Of a stretch of DNA of 64,000 nucleotides, positions 54,721 through 64,000 are shown one piece after another. The DNA is from Numida meleagris (Eukaryota; Chordata; Aves; Galliformes; Numididae). The stretch covers positions 2,785,913-2,849,912 of the forward strand of contig NC_034421.1 of assembly GCF_002078875.1 (NCBI RefSeq), in the 5' to 3' direction. How positions within the stretch are numbered: the first letter of the stretch is position 1; every line of letters begins with the position of its first letter. The position numbers and the translations under genes are program-made. Under the pieces are notes generated by a model. The model saw only the letters and a list, made by a program, of their open reading frames with translations, made no database searches and had not been told where the DNA came from.

Positions 54721-55711
54721 GGGGTCACACAAAGAAATGCAATCACCGAGGTTGCTCCTTGCCCATGGCTGTGCAGGAGGGAAGAGATGGGGAGCACAGG
54801 GCACTGTGGATGTGCACAGCCCCCCTGTCCTGGGCTCCTCTGTGTCCCCTCTGCATGTCATCTCTTTGTCACATACGCAGGTACCTCAGCAAGCTCAGAC
54901 TCACAACCTTGCAGCTGGGTGATCTTTGCCAGATCTTTGCCTTTTCCTTAAGCCAGGATGTGTTTTTCCTTTGTTATTACCCCAAACATCACTTCCAGGG
55001 CAGTTCTCAGCCTGCCTGCCTCCCCTCTCCAGGGTCCCATTCATTAAACCAGAGGACATGGGAATTACTGGGACAAAGGCAGTGCAGTGTGCAGCAGGGA
55101 GGCACTGGGCTAATGGTTCACAGAGGGAGAGGTTTCTGGAATGACAAGGTTTTCATCATATAATGTTTTAATTAATGACCTTGCTATAAAAATTAGTCTT
55201 ATGCTAATTGAATGCTCTGGAGATGCAATCCTGGGAAGCGTCCTCAATCCAAAGGCACGTAACATCATAGCAGAGGACCTGGGTGATCTCGACACGAGTA
55301 GAAGTGATTAAATCGAAGAGAGTCAGCACAGCAAGGTCGCACACGGCAGGACGGAGAAGGTGAATTTCTGCTGTTGGCTGGGAACGGAGCGGGAGGAAAA
55401 ACATTGGAGTGACCCAATTAATGGTGGGTGACCACAGCCCGGCCCATGGGGAAGCTCCGTGGTGTCCATCACAGCCAGGGAGAGGGATGTGCTCAAAGCA
55501 GGAGCACTCCAGGAGGGGTCACCCCATGGCATGGAGGGCTTTGTGCTGATCCTGATCTTCAGCATTCCCCTGCGTGTGTACAAAGCCCCGGTGGTCTGCG
55601 TGGAAAACGGATGGGATTTTCAGGAAGGTGCCATGAGCAGAGGGCTGGGAGGCATTCGGAGGCTGGAGGAGAATCCATGGCAACTCCTGGGGCTTGGGGT
55701 GCCGCCCTTGG

Positions 55712-55838
55712 GGTGAGCAGTGTGCCCAGGGCTGAGCTGTGTGCCTGGTGCTGAGCTGTGTGCCTGGTGCTGAGCAGTGTGCATGGTGCTGAGCAGTGTG
55801 CCTGGTGCTGAGCTGTGTGCCCAGGGCTGATCTGTGCC
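55712..55838. repeat. 19-bp minisatellite, about 6.7 copies
   Basis: Unit GCTGAGCTGTGTGCCTGGT with AGCAG/AGCTG and CCTGG/CCAGG/CATGG variants. It encodes nothing recognisable. Confidence 0.9.
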
Positions 55839-58190
55839 GCTCCCATGACAGCGGTGGAGGGGCTGCGCTCCCCTCCTGACTCCTCATCTCCCACCGCCTC
55901 TCTCCTCTCCTCATTTTCATTTTGATTCCAGGATAATTTGTATCTGTTTATGATACGTGGCCATCCTTTCATTACAGTAAAACACAAACCCGACCGCCAC
56001 ATGTAGGTGTTATTGGCTTAAGGCATACACGAGTGTGTGTGTTTATTTGATCATTTTCATTCTTCTAATTTCCTCCTTCCCATTTTCCTTTCTCTCTTTA
56101 TTACACTGCTGAGTGTTGGCGGCCCTTGCAATAGGAATACACTTTCTAGGTAATATTTCTTAACAAAACCCATCATTTATTACTGTTTCTCCCCGCCAGT
56201 AAATGCCAGGCTCCCTCTCTCGTTTGTTCTAAGCCCAGTTTAACATCTTCGATGGCGGGGCCAGGTCAGACACACATCAATCCAGGCTCAGATCCTTCCC
56301 TCCCATTCACTGAAGCAGCTCATCTGAAAGTAGAGGTAGCGATGTCTCTAGAAGACAACTGAGCTGCTGTTTACCATGCCACCGTTCTGAGGAAAAGCCT
56401 TTCTGGTTAAATACACAGAAATAACTAATGACATTAATGTAAACACATACTTTAACTGCTGTTTAAAGCTGTCACTGGGTTAAAAAAAAAAAAAAAAAAA
56501 GAAAGAAAGAAAAAAAGAATGGTGCCGCATCCCAAAGGCACAGTAATTACGTGGTAAATCTCCTTATTACAGGGTGTCAATCTGGGGGTGGTGGAGCTGG
56601 GAGTGGAAGTGCTCGGCAGCTCTGCCCGTGTTTGTTGCACAGCACCGAGCTGTCTCCTCACACACAGCTCCTGGAGGTCCGGGCACCTGCTCCGGGTGAG
56701 TGGATTGGGCTCAGCATCGGCTCTTAGGGAAGGAGATGGTTCTGCCAATCATCTGTCCTGGCTGGAAGGAGAGCACACAAATGCTCGTCCTGCCCGCGTG
56801 CATCGCTCGGTGATGCTCAGTGCACCCCCAGCTCGGTGTCCAGGTGGTACCCACAGATGCTGTCGCTGCTGGTGCTGGTCCTCCTGGCAAGAACAGCCGC
56901 ATGCATCCATGGCCCCACACTGCCTGGCAAACCATGGGATTCTCCCTGGGGTGGCCTGGACTCATTCTGCAGACTGGAGTCTCTGGAGGGGTGGGTTACG
57001 TGGGGTTGGGCTTAGAGCCTGCAGGGTTTGGGCTCTTCCATCAGTCACTGCTCAAACACAAAGAGCCCCTCCTTCCTACCAGGGCTCTGTGCCCCATTAA
57101 CCTGCCCTGATCCAGGCTGGGAGCTGGAGAATGGATGCCATCACCAGGGCCTCTGGGAAGCAGTGGGGAGCTGAGGAGCACAGCGTTTCCCACCTGGCAA
57201 AGGGCTTCTGCTCCATTCCTCCTGCTCTGCTGCCACTGAGATGGTGGCTGTGGCACTGCTGCTCCCTGCAGGGCCTGTGTTTCAGAGGCTCTCGGAGGGC
57301 ATGATAGCAAATCACCCTGGGAGCTGTCTGTGATAAAAAGTGCAATACAAACAGATAATATCATCATACTCCACTATTAACAGGCTTAAATCCCAAGGAT
57401 GGGGAGAAGCTCCTGTGGAGAGCAGAGCTATCTCTTAACCACTTCTGCTGCAATTTAAAAGCACTCCCCAGCCTGGCAAGGCTAATTTCACGTCTCTTCT
57501 TCTCCAGGGGATTGATCTGGGTTTCTCCCTGTGTGAAGCCAGAGCCCTCTGTGGCTGATGAGATTCACTGGGGGGTTCTGGTTCTCACTGTCCCTACGGA
57601 GGGGGATGGAGTTGCCTGGCTGCATCCCGCTTTTGGGTCTGTGCCTTGCCTGCGTCCTCTCCCATCCTTTTGTGGCTCTCTGCAGTTACTCGGGGGGGCC
57701 ATGTAAGCTGTCCCTTTGCAATGGGATAGGTGACACCGGCTGTAGTGCCCACAGCCTCGTGGGGAGGATCAGCTCACGGGCTGCACCTCATGAAGCAGAG
57801 GTTGTGGTCTTTGACTGCTCCGTATGGAGTCCAACTCCTGAATGGATGGAGGGAGGGAAGCTCTATCTTAGCAGGGGGAGAGCAGGAGGACTGAGGAGCA
57901 GCAGCTGCTGCTATGGCCCCACGGTGCCATCAGGAGAGCAGGACCAGCATCGGCCCCACCACTCACTCAGGGCATGAGCTGGGCCCCAGTTCACCCCCCA
58001 CTTGGTTCCAACTGCTTTTAAGTCCCTGCCTTTCTCTTTATCACTCCTTTTGTGGTGGGGGCTTTTCTCCTACTCGATGTTGTTTCCCTGCTCATCTCCG
58101 GTGCAGACAAGGCAGGAAACGTATTTTCAATATATTAATTAGAACGTCTTTGCAGCAGAACATCTGCATGGAGAGCGATAGATAGATCAC
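55839..58190. other. gene-free intergenic sequence
   Basis: No exon was recognised. 55,925-56,190 is AT-rich and non-repetitive. 56,480-56,518 is an A-rich simple repeat with GAAA units. Confidence 0.45.
56480..56518. repeat. A-rich / (GAAA)n simple repeat
   Basis: About 19 A followed by GAAAGAAAGA and more A. Confidence 0.9.
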
Positions 58191-58194
58191 CGAA

Positions 58195-58224
58195 GTGTGT
58201 GCGCGCGCGCGTGTGTGTGTGTGC
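58195..58224. repeat. (GT)n(GC)n(GT)n microsatellite
   Basis: 30 bp of alternating purine and pyrimidine: GT, then five GC units, then GT. A compound dinucleotide array prone to Z-DNA. Confidence 0.9.
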
Positions 58225-59089
58225 GGTGCAGGCTTCTAGATAACGCATTGCTTTGCATAATGTATTCCAGCCAGCACAGCAATCATTTCCATAGCCTGTG
58301 ATCTTCAAGTAGGCGATTATAAATCTGCGACCCGGCTCCACGTGGCCCAGTCATTCGATTATTGCCAGATAAACCTCTTGGAGGTGCAGGAAGTTTGGGT
58401 CTCCATCAGCTCTGCCTCAATGGGCTCTGTGGGCTGAGACCAAACGCTCGGGTTGGTTCCATCCCACCATGCCAAAGCCATTGGATCTTCACAGGTATTT
58501 GTCACTGTCTGCTATCTGGGGAGAGGACGGGCTTTGCCGGTGATGCTATTGAGTTTCCTGATTGTACACTTCATGTAGGTTTAGCTTGAAAGATAATAAG
58601 ATAAAAACCAGAGACATCCCAGTCAATAAAAGGAAACCTCAGAGGCTTTTTCCATCTTGCGTCTGTCATACTTTGTTGATATTTTAGCTGCAGAGCACTT
58701 GACAGCTGGTTGTAATACTCATTTCCTCCTTTGAGAGAATTAAATGACAAACATTTCATTTATCCTACGGAGGATTCCCCAAGTGACCATGGAAGAGGCC
58801 CCTTTCTGGCAGCTGGACCGAAGCGGGAGAAACGTGGAGCTCCCTCCACCTGAGAGTGATAAGTGATTTTATCAACTTTTCATCCCCGTTACCTCCTTTC
58901 ATCTGTACACCACCTCTGTGCTGTCCATCCCGGTCACCGAGGGCCACATCCCACTGCTGGCACCCAGCACTGCCCCAGGGCAGCCCTGCATTGGGCACTG
59001 CCTTCCCTCAGCACTGGTACAATTGGGAATGGCAATGGGAGAGCTCCTTGGGACGCTGCCCGTCGCTTCCCTGCCCATTTAGCCGGTCA

Positions 59090-59245
59090 GGACGTTAAGG
59101 GGCTAATGGTTAACGTCATTAACCAGTATTAGGCAAATCTCCCTTACCTGTGCCAAGGGCAGGCTGCTGCTCGAAGCAGCACAATATGTATGTATTGCCC
59201 AAGTAATTATTTTTGTCACATCTCCTGGCAGGAGCCGACCATTTG
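59090..59245. promoter_or_regulatory. candidate conserved enhancer-like block
   Basis: Contains GGGGCTAATGGTTAACGTCA, a CATTAACC core, a CACCTG-type E-box on the minus strand and AAGTAATTATTTTTGTCAC. Motif-based guess. Confidence 0.3.
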
Positions 59246-60774
59246 TGGGATGGGTTTAGCTACCTTCAGCCACACGCCTATGTCTTATTTATCCAGAACA
59301 ATACGCTCAGCGTGATTTTTTTCCGTCTCCTTTTTCCTTTTAACATCATTTTCAGCCCACACTGCTTTTAATTCAGCAAGGCAAATCAAGATTTGGAAGG
59401 GAGGCTGCAGAAATCCTCCCAGCTCCCATTCATTGAGCAGAAAACCCCTTTTCCCTGGGGTCTGCCGGCACTGTTAGCAGTGCGGACAGCAGGCTCTGCC
59501 CTTCCCCAGGGGGGCTGGGTCTCAGAGGAGGAATAACACTATCTCGGGCAGTGGTTGTCAGTGTGTGTCCTGTCTCTCCATGGGATGCTCTTGCAGTTTG
59601 CAGCCTCTGAGTCCTGTGTTCCTCTTTATAGGCTGTGCTCAGCCGGCAAAGAACCGCCCAGGGCAGCAGAGCGGGGCTCCCTGCTGCGGGGGGAACGGGG
59701 GAAGGAGATGCACTGAGTGACTCACTGCCACTGCATCGCTGAGCCGCCTCCCCACTGCTCCTGTTTGCCTCTCGCTCTTTCCAGCCTTCAAATAAGGGAG
59801 GAACGGAGATGATGTCATTAATCCTCAATTTGGTAGGGTGGATATCTGGATTCACGGCTGGATTTCCAGTTGGTAAGCTTCACCCAGCTTACAGATTTTG
59901 GAGCCAGAGAGTTTAAGTACCAACAGCTGTGCCCTAACCTATCCTGCCTTGTTGCTTCACCCACACACTGAAGCTGTTCTCTGCTTTTTCCCCTTCTCCC
60001 TTTGGTCTGAAACACAAGCTACCCTAACACAGCCCGTCTCCCAGAGGCAATCAGACCATCCCACAGCCACTTCCCTGGGCTGTGCTTTCTGTAGGCATCT
60101 TGAAAACACAGCTTGGAGATTCTGGCATGGTTTCCCATTCTGGATTTAGCACTCTGTCTCTGTTTGCTGTGCTGTTGCACAGCCTTGAAAGACAGATGTA
60201 ATTACTTCACATGGGGACCACCTATGAGCTGTTTAATACATGAGTGCTCACTCAAAGGTGTCCTTTCATTTACTGCTGCCGCCATCAGCAACCTATAAAA
60301 GCTGAGAGTGCCTCAGGGAATCGTGTGCATGAATGTGCTCACATCAGTGATGATCCCATGTCTCCGCATCGTGTCAGAGCATCACCTGTTCTTCCTGTAT
60401 TGCCTTCCTCCCTTCTCCTTCCTCCTCCTCTCAACCTACTTTGCTGTAACTATTGCAATGGATTTAGTTTGGGGAGAAGAAGCTTTTTAAGGATCTTTAA
60501 TTTAAGGGATGCTCACTCGCTCTGCTCCAGCCTCGGGTGAGTTATCCAAACACATGCAGTTCTCCTCCACCGGTGGGTGATTTTCCTTTGTCAGTAGTTA
60601 GAAACAGCTGAGGCTGGGTGGGGTGAGGCCTGATTGCCTGGAATGGGAGAGGGGACAGCTGGGGTTTGTGCCACAGGTGGGAACCAGCCCTGGGTGCTTT
60701 CAGCTGGAAGAAATGAAGGGCTTTGGGGGTTGGACTCAGGTGGGAGAGGGGGTGGTCCTCCAGCTATGTCTCGT

Positions 60775-60893
60775 GATGGGGACAGGACAGCCTGATCTAG
60801 CACCTGATTTTGTGGTTGGCAACCCAGCCCACAGCAGGGGGTTGGAACGAGGTGTTCTTTGAGTCCCCTTCCAACCCAAGCCATTCTGTGAGC
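60775..60893 (+). repeat. CR1 LINE 3' fragment
   Basis: Contains GACAGCCTGATCTAGC, then GGGGGTTGGAACGAGGTGTT and GAGTCCCCTTCCAACCCAAG, CCATTCTGTGAG. This is the CR1 tail order. The segment from about 60725 may belong to the same copy. Confidence 0.85.
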
Positions 60894-60899
60894 CTCTGC

Positions 60900-63800
60900 T
60901 TTGTGATGTCTGTCCTGCTTGGGACCACAGCCCAGCATGGACCCGAGGCAGGGCTGTTCTCAGCTGGGGTGTGCAGGCACTTCCTCCAGCAATAAGAAAC
61001 TTGGTTACAGATGACTGTAGTGCAGGCGCTGCCGGCTCTGTGTGTCAGCTGCTCAAAGGGCTGGAGCCCTCCCTGCCAGCAGGTGACTCTGAGACAAACT
61101 GGATCAATGGCTCTTCCAGTCTGCGGGGCAGCTCTGGTGACAAGCTTGTGGGTGTTTCCCTGTGTTTAAAAGACACCCTTTCCCGCACCCCAAGTCATCC
61201 CTGTGCCCAAGCACACCCTGCAGAACAGCTGTTATCCCTCCAGGTGCCCCACACACCCCCACACTGTGCCCTGTGATCTTCCCCCAGGTGATATTATGGG
61301 ATATTCCACAGCATTAGCAAGTCGAACTTGTTTTTACTGCCCAGTGTCTCTCTATGCAATATTTCACTGTCTCACTGGCTATTATCCTGGCGGCACAAAG
61401 TCCCATTGAAATTCATGGTGCAAGTTATCCATTTGTTTCCTTTGAGCTTTGCAGGGTTGTTCTGTGCAGCTTTATGCATATCATTTTTGCTATGCAAAGT
61501 GAGGGTAATGACTTTACCTGCTCTCTTTCAAAGCACTGGATAAAGTCTGTCCCCATGCTGTAGACTGATTTTAGAGTATTTGCTCCAGTGTTGGGGAAGG
61601 ATGAATCAGAGCTCTTGGGGAGCGTGCAATCGGATGCTCTGTAAATAAAAAGAAAGTCATGCTGCATCTACATGTCCCCGGGGCAGGCGTGTGCTCCCTG
61701 TCAACCTTTCTTGCTAGGGTTTGTCTTCAGGGATGGCTCCGGCAAAGCCAAATAGCTTCATCTCAATGACAGCCCTGGAGCTGCATCGCTTGGTTTGGCC
61801 GAAGCCACTGATGAGCTTGAACCAGCTCTGCCTTTTAAGGGACAGATGAGGTCCCTCACGCGTAACAAGTCAAGACTCCTTGAGCAAAGGGTCACCAGGA
61901 GTGCAGGAGAACTGGAGGCACAGCAGCAAAGGAATACTTTCACTGTGAAGCTCTTCAAACCCAGGCTGGCTTGCCTCCATCACCATCCCACAAAAGGCAA
62001 AGCCTGAGGTACCAGCGACATGCCTTTAGCATCTTCAATGAGGCCCCGGAACGAGTGGCCACATATGAAAGCAAAGAGTCCTGATGTCCATGCTGGGGTC
62101 AAAAGGGAAGAAAGAAATCAGAGGGTTCTCAGCAGAGCCCTTCCTGAGCACAGCCATGCTCCTCCTGGGCCGTGGGCTGCCAGAAACCCCCTGTCCTCAA
62201 TGCCGGTACCCTTCACTGACATAAAATGGACTTTTTTTCAAAGTTTCAAAGACAAAAATGGAAATCAGAACAAATGGGAACCCATAAAAAAGCATCCAAG
62301 CTGCCAAGACTACAGCAGCTACAATTTGCAATGGATGAGATATTAACACCCTGAAAAATTGGGGTAATGATGTGCAGTAATATTTGTCATCACCAAGGCT
62401 GAGAACGTTAAACAAAAATGTTCTGAAATACAGCTTCTGCCCGAGCCCGGTAACTCTTTCCCAGATGTAAATATCGCTGTTGTTTTCCAAGCATTCCTTA
62501 AATACCATAAGGCCTTCGTCTACTTACAGCACTAACAGCCCGTAAAATGTCATTTTTTGTTTTCTAATTAGCCTGATGATTTTTAGATAGGGTTTGACAA
62601 CAACAGCTAAAAAGCATCTCAGCCTGCAAGAAATTCTCCCTTGGATGGAAAGTCACCCGGAGCCGCGCCGGTGCACGGCAGGACCGCACGGCAGCAACTC
62701 TGCACAGCAGCGGAATGGGAAATCAGCTCTGCTCAGCCCTGGGGCTGGGGAACGCCAGCTGCTGCGGGGACACGGAGGGAAAAGGGTGCTGGCCTTCCCA
62801 TGGGGAGCTTCTCTCCTGCTCCTGGCCCATTTTTGGATGGGAGCACGGTGTTTGGCTCTCACGATGGGTCCGTGCCGTAACGGGGCTCACAGGGAGGGTT
62901 CTGGTACTTGTGATTTGTAAGGGACGTCGCTTGCCCAAGGTCACACCGTTCAGAAGCACTGATGTCCTTCTCTAACTGAATCCCTCCTATTCTGCACAGA
63001 CAAATGGAGCGCTGCCCAGTCTGCTGTTGGCCAGAGCTTCCCTTGCAGGTGATGCTCGAAAAGGCAGCAGAGGAGCTCTGTTCCCATGCCTCCTCCACGT
63101 CACCGGGAGAAGCAGCCAATGCTTTATTAACCACCCTCTCCCTCCTTTACTGCTGGCTGAACTGGGTTAGGGCTTCTCGAACCTGCTGTGTCAGTCTTCT
63201 GCTGGTAGAGGGGAACTGCCAGCATGTCTGTCCTGACCCCAGACACCTTTATCACAGCATCTGAGAAAGGCTACATCTTTTACTCCTTCCTGCCTTTAAT
63301 AACATTATCAATGTCTGGTTTGGATTTTTACTAAATATAGGCCTAGAGGCTGGGGTGGCGTCACTTCCTCCCAGACAAATTGGAACAGCCTGTTTAGAAG
63401 TACTTATACTGACTTCTTTTATTCGCTTATCTTGGTTCGTGAAGTTGTTTCCCAGCGTCATTCCACCTCTGCTTGGCCTGGCAGCCCATACAGATGGTGC
63501 TGCCTTAAAGCCCACCCTGGATTCACAGGTGAGCCTGGAGATTTGAGGCAGCTCTCCCAGATCAGCTCTGGGCAGCTGAGCTGCATGCTAGGGGATGCAA
63601 AGAGCCTTTTGCAAATCATCCCTCTCTGCTGAGCTCCATAGGTGAGGACCTGCAATGGAGCACAGCATTGGTGGCATCCCTGTCCCTTGCAGGTGCTTTT
63701 CCCTCCAGCTGCCAGGAAGGGAAATAGAACAGCTTGGTGATGCTCAAGAGTGTTCAGCAAAGGCAGAGGAGGGATGGGACCTCTTATCTCCATCCTCCCA

Positions 63801-63955
63801 GGAAGGCATCAGAACCCACTGTGTCCTCCTGTTTATTTCATCTCACTGCCCACAACCTGCCCATGCATTTATTAATGCCAAGCAATTACAAGAGGCTCCC
63901 CTGACTTCAGGGCACAAGCCCATGGGACATGCAAGAAATGTGTTATCCCTCCTCC
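60900..63955. other. gene-free intergenic sequence
   Basis: No exon was recognised on either strand. The 103-codon minus-strand ORF at 62197-62508 has a hydrophobic stretch but no family match or splice context. Confidence 0.45.
62915..62970. repeat. MIR-like core remnant
   Basis: CGCTTGCCCAAGGTCACACC followed by TTCAGAAGC matches the MIR segment (CTTGCCCAAGGTCACACAGC). Confidence 0.45.
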
Positions 63956-64000
63956 AGGAACTCAGTGATTCTCACAGTACCTTCCAACTTGGGATATTCC
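63956..64000 (+). repeat. CR1 3' end fragment, cut by window edge
   Basis: GGAACTCAGTGATTCTCACA then TACCTTCCAACTTGGGATATTC matches the terminal CR1 consensus (GATGATC...CCTTCCAACTTGGGATATTCT). Confidence 0.75.

Noticed and set aside
55519..56002. Repetitive His/Gln/Thr-rich minus-strand ORFs
   Set aside because: Translation of the 19-bp minisatellite.
62197..62508. Hydrophobic 103-codon minus-strand ORF
   Set aside because: AT-rich random frame with no start context, splice sites or known family.

Overview
The window is vertebrate nuclear DNA, and the repeats make it avian. It has intron-split genes, CpG-rich promoter blocks, and several 3' fragments of CR1, the dominant LINE family of bird genomes. 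The CR1 diagnostics (for example the GGTTGGA...GACCT...CCAGTCCAACC pattern near 35.8 kb) look galliform-like, but the sequence alone does not fix the species. No prokaryotic, CRISPR or viral genes were recognised.

Four protein-coding genes occupy the left 35 kb. (1) Minus strand, about 0.25-4.1 kb: the 5' half of a GH31 alpha-glucosidase of the lysosomal GAA family, here predicted to be anchored as a type II membrane protein. Its remaining exons lie left of base 1. (2) Plus strand, about 13-20.7 kb: MAFK, a small Maf bZIP factor, with a complete 156-residue CDS in two coding exons and a long 3'UTR. (3) Minus strand, 24.0-27.9 kb: TMEM184A, with a complete 422-residue CDS in eight coding exons and a probable non-coding first exon near 30.4-30.6 kb. 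(4) Minus strand, 32.3-35.1 kb: PSMG3, a proteasome assembly chaperone, complete at 122 residues in two coding exons. MAFK and TMEM184A converge tail to tail. The order MAFK-TMEM184A-PSMG3 matches human 7p22.3. The GAA-like gene beside MAFK is not part of that human block as I remember it, and it recalls the MAFG/GAA linkage on human 17q25.

From about 35.5 kb to the end (28.5 kb) I see no credible exon. This part is AT-richer. It holds CR1 scraps, degraded MIR/L2-like remnants, microsatellites, a pyrimidine tract, a minisatellite, a duplicated 83-bp element and several homeodomain-motif-rich blocks that look like candidate distal enhancers. By synteny it would lie between PSMG3 and ELFN1, but no ELFN1 coding exon is present.

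Two runs of N break the assembly: 7167-7943, inside a CpG-rich block between the GAA-like gene and MAFK, and 16412-16471, directly after a 58-base A run in the MAFK 3'UTR. The most unusual uncharacterised structure is a multi-branched set of perfect inverted repeats at 11993-12092. It is followed by a perfect NF-E2/MARE motif, and paired RFX X-boxes lie at 13460-13514, all upstream of the MAFK coding exons. The genes are not an operon and no functional pathway joins them; their proximity reflects conserved vertebrate synteny.
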